Shown here: piece by piece, positions 33,665 to 42,598 of the stretch
How the letters are laid out: each line of letters starts with the position of its first letter
How positions within the stretch are numbered: position 1 is the first letter of the stretch
Source: Desulfitobacterium chlororespirans DSM 11544
GTDB taxonomy: Bacteria > Bacillota > Desulfitobacteriia > Desulfitobacteriales > Desulfitobacteriaceae
Length of the DNA: 64,000 bases
Assembly: GCF_900143285.1 (NCBI RefSeq)
Contig: NZ_FRDN01000010.1
Span: 62,001-126,000 of the forward strand
Direction: 5' to 3'
Translations under genes and position numbers: made by a program
Notes under the pieces: model-generated
The model's database searches: none
Told to the model about the DNA's origin: nothing
Seen by the model: the letters and a program-made list of their open reading frames with translations, nothing else

Positions 33665-35692
33665 ATGTCAAAACAAGATCCTCTTTTTTCACCGATTCGC
33701 ATCGGGAAAATGGAGCTGAAAAACCGTATGGTGCTGCCCGCCATGCATCTCAACTACTGTCCTGACGGGGAGGTCACGGATCGGCTCATTGAATTCTACC
33801 GGGTGCGCGCCTGGGGCGGAGTAGGCCTGGTTATAGTCGGTGGCTGCGGCATCGATCGGGTCGGCAATACTTTAGGCATGATTCAATTGGATGAAGATCG
33901 CTATATCCCCGGACTGCAGAAGCTTGTGGAGGCTGTCCATCAGGAGGGCGCCAAGGTCATGACCCAGCTCTATCAGGCGGGAAATTATGCATCTTCTCTA
34001 TTAACCGGGAATCAACCTGTGGCCCCTTCTCCTCTCCCTTCTAAATTAACGAAAGAAATTCCTCATGAACTGACCGTAGAGGAAATTAAGGAACTGGTGC
34101 AAACTTTTGCCCAGGCCGCTGTTCGTACTCAAAAGGCAGGGTTTGACGGGGTGGAGATTTTAGCCGGAACGGGGTATCTCATCTCGGAGTTTCTCTCTCC
34201 CGCAACCAATAAGAGGACAGACGAATATGGCGGGGATCTGCCCAATCGGATGCGTTTTGCCCTGGAAATTATAGCGGCCATCCGCCAAGGAGTAGGGCCT
34301 GACTTCCCTGTCGTTGTCCGGATTGCGGGCAATGACTTTATTCCGGGGGGACATACCAATAAAGAGGCCCGGACCTTTGCCAAAGCCTTGGCGGCAGCAG
34401 GGGTTGATGCCATCAATGTAACAGGAGGCTGGCATGAGACCCTCGTCCCTCAGATTACCATGAATGTTCCCCCGGCCGCCTTCCGCTATTTAGTGCGGGG
34501 AATTAAACAAGTGGTTGACCTGCCGGTGTTTGCTTCCAATCGCATTACCACCCCTGAATTGGCCCGGGATATCCTTACTTCCGGGGATGCGGATTTGGTA
34601 GGGTTCGCCCGGCCGATTCTGGCGGATCCCAACCTGCCTTTAAAGGCCCAGGGCTTGGATCCTTCACCGCTCCGTCCCTGCGTCGCCTGCAACCAAGGGT
34701 GCCTGGATCATGTGTTCCGAGGGATACCCGTAGCTTGCTTAGTCAATGCGGAAGCCGGGCGGGAAGCTGAGCTCAAGGGCCAGGGAGCTTCTTCATCCCC
34801 TAGGAAGGTTCTCGTCGTAGGGGCCGGTCCCGCCGGACTGGAGTTCGCGCGGGTAGCCAGCTCACAGGGACATAATATAACGGTCTGGGAAAAATCCAGC
34901 CGGCCGGGTGGGCAGCTCAATTTGGCTGCGGCACCGCCTGAGCGTCAGGATTTCAATCGGTTTACGGAGTACTTGGTTCAGGCCTGTAAGGCTCAGGGAG
35001 TCAAAATCTATACCAATCAAGAAGCTGATGTGGAAAATATTTTGGCAGGTATTGCGGAGGAGGACTTTACCGACATTATCTTTGCTACCGGTGCCCTGCC
35101 GATGGCCCCTCCCTTCCCCGTGGAGGAAGGGGTGGAGATTGCCCAGGCCTGGGATGTCCTGGCCGGCAAAGAAACAGGGGAGCAGGTCGTAATCGTAGGC
35201 GGCGGCTCGGTGGGAGTAGAAACAGCCCTCTATCTGGCCGGTCAAGGAACCCTGGATGCTGAAATCCTTCGCTTTCTAATCGTCAATCAGGCCGAAAGCA
35301 CAGAGACTCTGGCCAGGCTGCTTTTCCAGGGAAGAAAACGGGTTACTCTGGTGGAAATGACCAAGGGCGTGGGCCGGGATCTGGGTTCAAGCACCCGCTG
35401 GGCAATGCTGGCCGATCTCCAACGTTATCAGGTCAAGGTTTTAACCAATACCATGGTGAAGGCGGTCCGTGCCGATGGAGTCTGGGTGGAAGGTCCGGAG
35501 GGTGAAAGCCTGATTCCCGGAGATACTGTGATATCGGCGGTTGGCTCTGTGGCTAATCAGGAGCTGATGAAAGCTCTCCAGGATAAGTTGCCTGCCCATG
35601 TAACCCTGCAGCAGATCGGAGATGCCACTAAGCCCGCTAAAGTTCTGGATGCAGTTCATACCGGATATAAGGCAGCCCTTAGTTTGGGGTAG
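33665..35692 (+). CDS. NADH:flavin oxidoreductase/2,4-dienoyl-CoA reductase family (FadH-like)
   Basis: About 675 residues. An old-yellow-enzyme TIM barrel binding FMN comes first (FSPIRIGKMELKNRMVLPAM). A four-Cys FeS site follows (CVACNQGCLDHVFRGIPVAC, about 343-362), and then FAD/NAD(P) Rossmann parts (VLVVGAGPAGLEFARVAS, VVIVGGGSVGVETALYLA). This is the FadH plan used to reduce 2,4-dienoyl-CoA from unsaturated fatty acids; related enoate and trimethylamine enzymes share it. TGGAGG lies before ATG 33665; the frame is open from 33614. The FadR-type operator at its promoter supports a beta-oxidation role. Confidence 0.85.
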   Translation: MSKQDPLFSPIRIGKMELKNRMVLPAMHLNYCPDGEVTDRLIEFYRVRAWGGVGLVIVGGCGIDRVGNTLGMIQLDEDRYIPGLQKLVEAVHQEGAKVMTQLYQAGNYASSLLTGNQPVAPSPLPSKLTKEIPHELTVEEIKELVQTFAQAAVRTQKAGFDGVEILAGTGYLISEFLSPATNKRTDEYGGDLPNRMRFALEIIAAIRQGVGPDFPVVVRIAGNDFIPGGHTNKEARTFAKALAAAGVDAINVTGGWHETLVPQITMNVPPAAFRYLVRGIKQVVDLPVFASNRITTPELARDILTSGDADLVGFARPILADPNLPLKAQGLDPSPLRPCVACNQGCLDHVFRGIPVACLVNAEAGREAELKGQGASSSPRKVLVVGAGPAGLEFARVASSQGHNITVWEKSSRPGGQLNLAAAPPERQDFNRFTEYLVQACKAQGVKIYTNQEADVENILAGIAEEDFTDIIFATGALPMAPPFPVEEGVEIAQAWDVLAGKETGEQVVIVGGGSVGVETALYLAGQGTLDAEILRFLIVNQAESTETLARLLFQGRKRVTLVEMTKGVGRDLGSSTRWAMLADLQRYQVKVLTNTMVKAVRADGVWVEGPEGESLIPGDTVISAVGSVANQELMKALQDKLPAHVTLQQIGDATKPAKVLDAVHTGYKAALSLG

Positions 35693-35769
35693 GCCGGATA
35701 TCTCCAGGAATAAGGAACGTTGATACACTAAATAAATAGGGTTGCCAACCCATGAGAGGGGTAAGATTG

Positions 35770-36555
35770 ATGAGCTCATACAATGACTTCACAGTGGAGA
35801 AAAAAGGGGCTATTGCCCTCGTTACTTTAAACCGTCCCAATAAAGGGAATTCCTGGACCCTGGATACCTACCAGGAGATGGAGAAAATTCAGGAGGACCT
35901 GCACTATGATGATGAGGTGCGGGTGGTTATCTTTACCGGGGCAGGGGATAAATTCTTCTGTGCCGGCGCTGATCTTTCTCTTTTAGCCAAGCTTAACCCT
36001 CACTTTATCTCCCGTGATCTGTATCGCTATCAAGGCATTAACACCCGTTGGGATCGTTTTATCAAACCGGTGATTATGGCAATCAACGGCATTACCGTAG
36101 GAAGCGGTTTAGAGCTGGCTTTATGCGGGGATATCCGCATTGCTTCGAGTTCCTCACTTTTTTCCATTAACGAAGTGCGGATTGGCCTTAACCCGGATAT
36201 GGGAGGAACCCAGCGTCTGACACGGACCGTCGGCCCCAGCCAGGCCAAACGCCTGATCTTTACCGCCGAGCGGATCGATGCCCAGGAGGCGGCCCGCATC
36301 GGGCTTGTGGATATTTTGGTGGAGTCGGAGAATTTATTGAATGAGGCTTTAAAGATGGCAGAGCAGATTGCCAGCATGCCTCCCTATGCCATTCGCTTTG
36401 CCAAAAAAGCCATTAACCTGGCTGTGGATGCTCCTTTGGAAATAGGTCTGATGTATGAGGAAGCCGGCTCCACCTTCTGTATGGGCACGGAAGACAAAAA
36501 AGAGGCCATCGACTCCATCCTTGAAAAACGTGAACCCAAATTCCACGGCCGCTAG
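35770..36555 (+). CDS. Enoyl-CoA hydratase/isomerase (crotonase family)
   Basis: About 261 residues, normal crotonase size. The oxyanion-hole segments are KFFCAGADLSLL (about 66-77) and TVGSGLELALCGDIRIA (about 112-128), followed by INEVRIGLNPDMGGTQRLTRTVG. The position normally holding the second catalytic glutamate reads NPDMGG, so hydratase versus isomerase activity is uncertain. GAGAGGGG precedes ATG 35770; an upstream in-frame ATG (35752) overlaps that site. It follows the FadH-like gene by 77 bp in the same direction and fits as an auxiliary isomerase/hydratase for unsaturated chains. Confidence 0.88.
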   Translation: MSSYNDFTVEKKGAIALVTLNRPNKGNSWTLDTYQEMEKIQEDLHYDDEVRVVIFTGAGDKFFCAGADLSLLAKLNPHFISRDLYRYQGINTRWDRFIKPVIMAINGITVGSGLELALCGDIRIASSSSLFSINEVRIGLNPDMGGTQRLTRTVGPSQAKRLIFTAERIDAQEAARIGLVDILVESENLLNEALKMAEQIASMPPYAIRFAKKAINLAVDAPLEIGLMYEEAGSTFCMGTEDKKEAIDSILEKREPKFHGR

Positions 36556-36558
36556 GGC

Positions 36559-36590
36559 GGGACAAGGGGACAGGTTTGCTGTCCCACCTT
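36559..36590. repeat. GGGACAGG palindrome at one flank of the RAYT gene
   Basis: GGGACAG (36567-36573) pairs with CTGTCCC (36579-36585), preceded by GGGACAAG and followed by ACCTT. It lies 116 bp beyond the 3' end of the transposase gene. Confidence 0.7.
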
Positions 36591-36651
36591 TTCAAGCTAT
36601 CAATCTTTGACCTGTTGAACTTGGAGGGCAATCCTGCCGTCCAATCATGGC

Positions 36652-36712
36652 AAAGCGAGTGATGTCTCCTGAACAGTTTTGTTCATTGAGCCTTCACTCG
36701 CTTTTTTATGCA
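36652..36712 (+). terminator. Nested hairpin and U-run downstream of the crotonase gene
   Basis: AAAGCGAGTG pairs with CACTCGCTTT, enclosing an inner GAACA-GTTT-TGTTC hairpin, and is followed by TTTTTTAT on the plus strand. It overlaps the last bases of the convergent transposase gene and could also be an end structure of the element. Confidence 0.6.
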
Positions 36713-37467
36713 CGCCAAACTTTACTTTTCGATAGCCCAGTCACCCTTGATATTTGTCGAACACTTACACCATCCATAGACTTTAACGCTCTTAAGATCT
36801 TGCTTTGTAAGGTTTTTTCCATCTCTATTAGTCTAACGGAATCGGTGCCAAACTGCACCCTGATCATTTCTTTGATAGTCTCATCACTAATCAGTCTCAA
36901 TGTTTCAGCGTCAAGACAGCTATCATCATTCTTATCCTTATGAAACTCACTAAAATTGATCAAGGCGTCTGCCGATATGTCACCGAATATTTTTAAAACA
37001 TATTCTCTATCGACTTTAGAGTCCGTTAGAAAAAATTCATGATAGCTGCTCCACGGATATTTGGCTACATCTTCAACAATCTTAGCCCTTACGGGATTTT
37101 GATGGATATACCTCAACACTGTTAAAAAGTAGCGATCCGTCTCTACCACTTCACTTCTGAACCTTTCCTGGAATAAATGTCCGCACCGTTCATATTTCTT
37201 GTTAAACCACATGACATAGCTGGAACTAATTCGTTTTATTGATATACTTAGAGGTTCGTTGAGTTCTTGTATTAAAACATGAATATGATTATCCATTAAA
37301 CAATAAGCATATATTTTGTAACCACATACCGTTTTATAGTAAACCAGCTTCTCTATGAATTTACGACGATCCTCCTTGTCGTCAAAAATATTTTGTCGGT
37401 TTATGCCCCGCATGATGACATGATATATACCCGTTGAGCTTTGTTTCCTTGGCCTCCTTGGCATGGT
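36706..37467 (-). CDS. REP-associated tyrosine transposase (RAYT, Y1/IS200-like)
   Basis: About 253 residues. The Y1 transposase fold is visible: GIYHVIMRGINRQNIFDD, then YAYCLMDNHIHVLIQE with the HxH metal pair, then HLFQERFRSEVVETDRYFLTVLRYIHQNPVRAKIV, which contains candidate catalytic tyrosines and the family's QNPVRA motif. It is longer than plain IS200 TnpA because of a C-terminal helical domain that may include an HTH (SVRQISRVTGLSKSKVWR), as in many RAYTs. It is flanked by GGGACAGG palindromes (36559-36590 and 37538-37573), its likely substrates. Such proteins are single-copy and domesticated-looking. The start may be ATG 37473 or 37467. Confidence 0.85.
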   Translation of the reverse strand, partial: TMPRRPRKQSSTGIYHVIMRGINRQNIFDDKEDRRKFIEKLVYYKTVCGYKIYAYCLMDNHIHVLIQELNEPLSISIKRISSSYVMWFNKKYERCGHLFQERFRSEVVETDRYFLTVLRYIHQNPVRAKIVEDVAKYPWSSYHEFFLTDSKVDREYVLKIFGDISADALINFSEFHKDKNDDSCLDAETLRLISDETIKEMIRVQFGTDSVRLIEMEKTLQSKILRALKSMDGVSVRQISRVTGLSKSKVWRA

Positions 37468-37537
37468 CATCACCTCAGGGGAATTATAGCATTATCTCCA
37501 ATAAGCTACAATATTATCAGATGCACTATAGTGTTTT

Positions 37538-37573
37538 GGGACAAGGTGGGACAGTAGACCTGTCCCCTTGTCC
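37538..37573. repeat. GGGACAGG palindrome at the other flank of the RAYT gene
   Basis: GGGACAAGG and GGGACAG arms pair with CTGTCCCC and CTTGTCCC around TAGAC, extended by TTTT/AAAA. It is the most complete nested palindrome of this family in the window and lies 65 bp upstream of the RAYT start. Confidence 0.75.
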
Positions 37574-37604
37574 CAAAAAAAGCAGGAGGCTTAGGCCTCC
37601 TGCT
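37574..37604 (-). terminator. Terminator of hcp
   Basis: GCAGGAGGC (37582-37590) pairs with GCCTCCTGC (37595-37603); the minus strand continues with seven T. It abuts the GGGACAGG palindrome. Confidence 0.85.
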
Positions 37605-37633
37605 TAGATAGGGGAAGGTATTGAGTAGGATGA

Positions 37634-39283
37634 TCATGCACCCATGAAGATTTTCATGTCGTCATCAACTGTGGTGATACCGGCGATTCCGAAGTTCTCA
37701 ACCAGAACTTTAGCTACGTTGGGAGAGAGGAATCCAGGCAAGGTGGGTCCTAAGTGGATATTCTTCACGCCCAGGTAGAGGAGTGCCAGAAGCACGATCA
37801 CAGCTTTTTGCTCATACCAGGCAATATTGTAGGAGATAGGAAGTTGGTTGACATCGTCAAGGCCGAAGACTTCTTTAAGCTTAAGGGCAATGACGGCCAG
37901 GGAGTAGGAGTCGTTACATTGTCCGGCGTCCAGGACTCTGGGAATGCCACCGATATCTCCCAGTTCCAGTTTGTTGTATTTATATTTGGCACAACCTGCA
38001 GTGAGGATGATGGTGTCTTGGGGAAGGGCTTTGGCGAATTCTGTATAGTAATCGCGGCTCTTCATCCGTCCGTCACAACCGGCCATGACGAAGAAGCGTT
38101 TTACAGCTCCGGATTTTACAGCTTCAACCACTTTATCAGCTACGGCAAAGACTTGATTATGAGCAAAGCCGCCAACGATTTCTCCGGTTTCGATCTCTGT
38201 CGGTGCCGGTAAGATTTTGGCTAATTCGATCACTGCCGAGAAGTCTTTGACTTTGCCTGCTTCACGGGAAGGGATGTGTTTTACACCTTCGTAGCCTACG
38301 ACACTGGTGGTGAAGAGACGGTCTTTATAGGAATCCTTGGGGGGTACTAAACAGTTGGTGGTGAGAAGAATAGCTCCGTTAAAGGAATCAAATTCTTTGT
38401 CTTGTTTCCACCAGGCATTGCCATAGTTACCCACAAAGTGAGCATACTTTTTGAAGGCCGGATAGTAGTGAGCAGGGAGCATTTCGCCGTGTGTATAAAC
38501 ATCCACGCCGGTTCCTTCTGTTTGCTTCAAGAGATCTTCCAAATCTCTCAAATCATGACCGCTGATGAGGATGGCAGGGTTATTGCGTACACCGATATTG
38601 ACTTTAGTGATTTCGGGGTTGCCGTAAGAAGTTGTATTGGCTTTATCCAGCAGAGCCATGACATCGACGCCGTATTTTCCGGCTTCGAGTACCAGAGCAA
38701 CCAGTTGGTCTGCGGAGAGGCTGTCATCGGTAGTAGCGGCCAGGCCTTTCATCATGAAAGCAAAGATGCTGTTATCTTCATAGCCAAGAGCAAAGGCATG
38801 CTCTGCGTAAGCAGCCATTCCTTTAAGTCCATAGATTAAAAGTTCACGAAGGGAGCGTACATCTTCGTTTTCAGTAGCTAAGATACCTACTTGTGCTGCC
38901 TTTTGATCAAATTCTTCCGCAGAATCTGCAGTCCAAGTTGCTGAATCATGAAGATTAGCGGGCAGAACTCCCCCGGCTTTGACGATGTCGGCTTTTAAGC
39001 TGTCGCGTAAAGCAAGACCTTCACGAACCAGAGCTACGAAACGAGCGTTATCAAAGTTAGCGTTGGTAATGGTGGCGAATAAGCCTTCCATAACGAATTT
39101 GTCTACGTCCTGGCGGACAATCCCCAGTTCACGGGCTTGCAGGCTGTTGATGGCGATTCCTTTCATGACATAGAGCAGAAGATCCTGCAGGTTAGCGACA
39201 TCTGCAGTTTTTCCACATACTCCTTTGATGGTACAGCCGGTTCCTTTAGCGGTTTCCTGACATTGAAAACAGAACATACTCAT
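37634..39283 (-). CDS. hcp: Hydroxylamine reductase (hybrid cluster protein)
   Basis: 549 residues, the size of class I Hcp. The proximal cluster motif [19 protein letters not shown] (residues 5-23, CX2CX8CX5C) is followed by the hybrid-cluster ligands in [45 protein letters not shown] and [12 protein letters not shown]. Known activities are hydroxylamine and NO reduction under nitrosative stress. No hcr reductase is adjacent, so the electron donor is elsewhere. A Crp-type dyad (39421-39440) lies 138 bp upstream and a strong terminator follows. GGAGG lies 10 nt before ATG 39283. Confidence 0.95.
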   Translation of the reverse strand: MSMFCFQCQETAKGTGCTIKGVCGKTADVANLQDLLLYVMKGIAINSLQARELGIVRQDVDKFVMEGLFATITNANFDNARFVALVREGLALRDSLKADIVKAGGVLPANLHDSATWTADSAEEFDQKAAQVGILATENEDVRSLRELLIYGLKGMAAYAEHAFALGYEDNSIFAFMMKGLAATTDDSLSADQLVALVLEAGKYGVDVMALLDKANTTSYGNPEITKVNIGVRNNPAILISGHDLRDLEDLLKQTEGTGVDVYTHGEMLPAHYYPAFKKYAHFVGNYGNAWWKQDKEFDSFNGAILLTTNCLVPPKDSYKDRLFTTSVVGYEGVKHIPSREAGKVKDFSAVIELAKILPAPTEIETGEIVGGFAHNQVFAVADKVVEAVKSGAVKRFFVMAGCDGRMKSRDYYTEFAKALPQDTIILTAGCAKYKYNKLELGDIGGIPRVLDAGQCNDSYSLAVIALKLKEVFGLDDVNQLPISYNIAWYEQKAVIVLLALLYLGVKNIHLGPTLPGFLSPNVAKVLVENFGIAGITTVDDDMKIFMGA

Positions 39284-39420
39284 CTTTGCGAATCCTCCCT
39301 ATCCATTATTAATAAATTTTTGTTCATGGATTGTGTCATTGGACAGTCAGTCCCATGCCAACCGTCTGCAATTATCTTATCGCAAGGTAAGGAACAATTC
39401 TGTGACTTCAGTTTTTAGGG

Positions 39421-39440
39421 AGTGTGATAAAACTCACACT
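39421..39440. promoter_or_regulatory. Crp/Fnr-family operator upstream of hcp
   Basis: AGTGTGA-TAAAAC-TCACACT is a perfect 7+7 dyad containing the Crp core TGTGA-N6-TCACA. In many anaerobes hcp is activated by a Crp/Fnr-family protein (HcpR), so this is the probable control site. A likely -10 (GATAAT, about 39375-39370 minus strand) puts the dyad near -65. Confidence 0.7.
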
Positions 39441-39463
39441 GCAAAAAAGTGCAAATCAAAAGA

Positions 39464-39507
39464 GGGACAGGTCCCGTTATTCATTTTTGAATAATGGGAC
39501 CTGTCCC
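39464..39507. repeat. GGGACAGG palindrome, longest perfect copy
   Basis: GGGACAGGTCCCGTTATTCA pairs with its complement (39488-39507) around TTTT with one G-U position, a 20-bp stem. It lies between the hcp control site and the receiver gene, whose stop is at 39524, and could also terminate that transcript. Confidence 0.75.
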
Positions 39508-39523
39508 CTTGATTCCCCTTGAT

Positions 39524-39910
39524 TCATACCAGTTGCTGCATGATATTATGAACCTCTTGTGTATCGAGGGGTTTGGATAAGCAGCCTTCGTAACCGACTT
39601 CCCTGGCTTTTTTAACATAATCGGTTTCTGTTAAGGCGCTGGTCAAGACAACTTTGGTTTTATTTTCCGGTTTAACCCTCTTTTTGGTTTCATAATTTCT
39701 TATGGCCTTTAAGACCGTGACTCCATCGACTTTAGGCATCATGATATCCAGAAAGATGATGTCATAAGGCCTCAGCTCCTGCCGGCACAAGGAATAGGCT
39801 TCAAGTGCTTCCAAACCATCCACCGCCCGATCGACTTCTCCATATTGGGTGAGGAATTGGACCAAAAAAGCGCTGCTGGCTAAATCATCTTCAGCTACGA
39901 GTATTTTCAT
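39524..39910 (-). CDS. Stand-alone response regulator receiver
   Basis: 128 residues, receiver domain only. The acidic pair E7-D9 (VAEDD), phospho-acceptor D55 (IIFLDIMMPK), switch threonine (VVLTSA) and lysine (LSKPLD) are all present. With no output domain it must act by passing on phosphate or by protein contact, as Spo0F or CheY do. It overlaps the 3' end of the hybrid kinase gene by 20 bp, so it is the cognate partner. The kinase ends in an HPt domain, which fits phosphate delivery to this receiver. GGAGG precedes ATG 39910. Confidence 0.88.
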   Translation of the reverse strand: MKILVAEDDLASSAFLVQFLTQYGEVDRAVDGLEALEAYSLCRQELRPYDIIFLDIMMPKVDGVTVLKAIRNYETKKRVKPENKTKVVLTSALTETDYVKKAREVGYEGCLSKPLDTQEVHNIMQQLV

Positions 39911-42581
39911 TCAACATTCCTCCACTCAATTGATTGTATTCATTATCCAAATCGTGCAGATAGTCCTTTGCTTCCTCGGGATTGCCACGCCGGGCGGCCA
40001 GTTCAATCTTAAAGGCCAGAGCCTTTAATTTATGAGCTCCGATTACGGAACACCGTTCCTTGATGCGATGGGCGATATGCTCCAGAGCGACACTGTCGCC
40101 ATTGTTGAGGGCGATGCGCAGTTTTTTAAAATCATAGGCCATCTCGCTGAGTTCAAGGTCCTTATTGACGCTCTCCGGGGAGGAGGGCATATCCTTGAAA
40201 TAGACACCCTCATCGGTAATAACAACCTCCTCCTGCTGGGCTTGCCCCTCTGGGGAAGCGAACTTGGTCACCACTCTATCCAAGACCATGATCAGCTCCT
40301 CCATCATTACGGGCTTGGGGATGTATTCATCCATACCGGCCTGGAGGAATCCTTCCCGATCCCCTTGCAAGGCGTAGGCGGTTAAGGCAATGATCGGGGT
40401 ATGGCTTTGAGCCCCTTCACTTGCCCGAATTCTTTTCGTCACTTCGATCCCATCCAGACGCGGCAACTGGATGTCCATAAGAATGACATCATAAGGATTC
40501 TGATAATAAAGAGCCAAGGCTTCTTCTCCATCCATGGCGATATCGACCAGATGGCCTTGGATTTTGAGCATTTCCGTTATGACAATGGAATTCACGATAT
40601 GATCTTCAGCTAAAAGGATTCGGTAAGACCTTGCGGCTGATGCTTTCCTTGCCTCGTCATTATTCTGGGTGGACTTGAAGCGCAGCGTGTCTTTGTCGCC
40701 ATGTTTCAGCCTTAAAACAACGCCAAAGGAACTCCCTTGCCCTTTTTCACTTTCGACCCAGATTCTTCCCCCCATCATCTCAACCAGTTTTCTGGATATG
40801 GCTAACCCTAAACCGGTTCCCCCATAGTTGCGGGTAATGGAGCCGTCCACTTGGTTAAACTCTTCAAAAAGATGCAGCTGATCCTCTTGGGCTATGCCGA
40901 TTCCCGTGTCCATGACAGTAAATTTTAAATCCGAAACGTCCTCATCCCCTTGCAGGCGTTTGACCGCCAGGGAAACCTCTCCCCGCTCGGTAAACTTGAG
41001 AGCATTGCTCAGCAGGTTATTGAGGACTTGCTTAATCCGTTCCGGATCTCCTTTATAGTAACCGGGGAGGTTGGCCGAGAGGGTGTAGACCAAGTCCAGA
41101 CCTTTGCGTTCAGCTTCAGGACTGTGGGTTTTGATAATCTGTTCGATGACTTCCTTAAGGTTAAATTCAATCTCTTCAACCGTTAGTTTTCCGGCTTCGA
41201 TTTTGGAAAAATCCAAAATATCATTGATGATTTTAAACAGAGAGTAAGCGCAGTTTTTGGCAATCTTTAAATTCTCTCTTTGGGTCTTCTCTAAGGAGCT
41301 TAAGAGGGTGAGATCGATCATGCCGATGATCCCATTGATCGGTGTACGAATTTCATGACTCATATTGGCCAGAAATTCGCTTTTGGCCCGATTGGCTGCT
41401 TCAGCCTTCTCCTTGGCCTGCTGAAACTCCGCCTCAGTCCGTTTTCGTTCCTGTTCGATTTGCTTTCTCTCGGTAATATCGCGAAGAAGGGTCAGCATCA
41501 CCTTGCTGCCGTTTAAAGGGAAGGTATGGCAATTGACTTCGACGGGAATATCCTCGCCCTCCAGATTGGTACAGATCCCCTCGAAACTTACTGAATGGGT
41601 TCTTTCCAGGCTTTGCCACACGTCATCCAAGGTTAATTGTGGTGAGGATGGGCGAATACAGGGTCCTGCAGAAAACATGAATGTTTCTTCATGATAGCCC
41701 ATAAGCCTCCTGGCCTTTTCGTTTATTTCGATCAACAGCCCGGGATATCCACCCTTTTGCAGTTCATAGACAAAAACCGCATCAGTGATGTTATCGAAAA
41801 GCTGACGGTATTTATTATGGCTTGCCAATAAGATTTTATGGATCCGTTTTTGATTGGTAATATCCCTGGCAATAGAAAGCAACATCCTGCGACCGTTTAA
41901 GACATGGTAATGGGCCTTGACTTCCACAGGGATCTCCTTCCCCTGATGGGTCAACAGCATTCCTTCAAAAACCAGGTAATTTTTGCTCAATAATTTCTGA
42001 GTGAACTCATTGGCCAGTGTCAAAGGGTTCCTGACTTTGATCACTTCTTGGTTTAGCTCGATAATCTCTGCCCTGGTCAAGCCGATAAGCTCACAAGCCA
42101 TATCATTGACTTCCTGAATTTTGCCAATCTGTCCATCATCCTTAACTTCATGGATAAACACACAGTCCGTAATGCGATTAAAAATCTCTCTGAATTTTTC
42201 TGCGTTTTCTCGTGTCATGATTTCTGCTTCTTTGCGCTCTGTAACATCTATGACCACACCGGTGTAGCCGGCCAGCTCTCCCTTAGAATCATCATAAGGC
42301 TGACCACGGCTCAGGCAATGACGGTATTCCCCATCATACCGACGCAAACGGTACTCTGCTTCAAAGGGAGCCTTATGTCTGCGACTATGCTCCAGCCCTT
42401 TCATGACCCCCGGAGAATCTTCAGGATGAACACAGCTCAGCCAACCCTGATCACGGATTTCCGCAAAGGCAAGCCCTGTGAATTCCAACCAGGCCTGATT
42501 GACATAGTCATAGTTTCCCGCCCGGTCGCTGCTCCAGATCAGGGCTGGGAGATTATCTCCTAAATGCAGACTGAAATCCAC
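39891..42581 (-). CDS. Hybrid sensor histidine kinase (PAS x3, HisKA, HATPase, REC, HPt)
   Basis: 896 residues, no transmembrane helix. Three PAS domains (about 8-117, 128-247, 257-372) are followed by HisKA with H409 (MSHEIRTPINGIIG), the ATPase with N-box NNLLSNALKF, DTGIGI and GGTGLGLAIS, a receiver with D703 (VILMDIQLPRLDG), and an HPt-like domain with H838 (HIAHRIKERCSVIGAHKL). All four phosphorelay residues are on or next to this gene, because the stand-alone receiver follows. PAS domains suggest redox or ligand sensing in the cytoplasm. The start is GTG 42581. It lies 17 bp after a TetR gene, likely the same operon. Confidence 0.92.
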   Translation of the reverse strand: MDFSLHLGDNLPALIWSSDRAGNYDYVNQAWLEFTGLAFAEIRDQGWLSCVHPEDSPGVMKGLEHSRRHKAPFEAEYRLRRYDGEYRHCLSRGQPYDDSKGELAGYTGVVIDVTERKEAEIMTRENAEKFREIFNRITDCVFIHEVKDDGQIGKIQEVNDMACELIGLTRAEIIELNQEVIKVRNPLTLANEFTQKLLSKNYLVFEGMLLTHQGKEIPVEVKAHYHVLNGRRMLLSIARDITNQKRIHKILLASHNKYRQLFDNITDAVFVYELQKGGYPGLLIEINEKARRLMGYHEETFMFSAGPCIRPSSPQLTLDDVWQSLERTHSVSFEGICTNLEGEDIPVEVNCHTFPLNGSKVMLTLLRDITERKQIEQERKRTEAEFQQAKEKAEAANRAKSEFLANMSHEIRTPINGIIGMIDLTLLSSLEKTQRENLKIAKNCAYSLFKIINDILDFSKIEAGKLTVEEIEFNLKEVIEQIIKTHSPEAERKGLDLVYTLSANLPGYYKGDPERIKQVLNNLLSNALKFTERGEVSLAVKRLQGDEDVSDLKFTVMDTGIGIAQEDQLHLFEEFNQVDGSITRNYGGTGLGLAISRKLVEMMGGRIWVESEKGQGSSFGVVLRLKHGDKDTLRFKSTQNNDEARKASAARSYRILLAEDHIVNSIVITEMLKIQGHLVDIAMDGEEALALYYQNPYDVILMDIQLPRLDGIEVTKRIRASEGAQSHTPIIALTAYALQGDREGFLQAGMDEYIPKPVMMEELIMVLDRVVTKFASPEGQAQQEEVVITDEGVYFKDMPSSPESVNKDLELSEMAYDFKKLRIALNNGDSVALEHIAHRIKERCSVIGAHKLKALAFKIELAARRGNPEEAKDYLHDLDNEYNQLSGGMLNENTRS

Positions 42582-42598
42582 CCTTCTCTATCTCCTCT

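Noticed and set aside
36652-36712. IS200/IS605 right end
   Set aside because: The nested hairpin could be an element end, but it overlaps the transposase 3' end and is followed by a U-run in line with the crotonase gene, so a terminator is the simpler reading; no guide/cleavage pair was identified.
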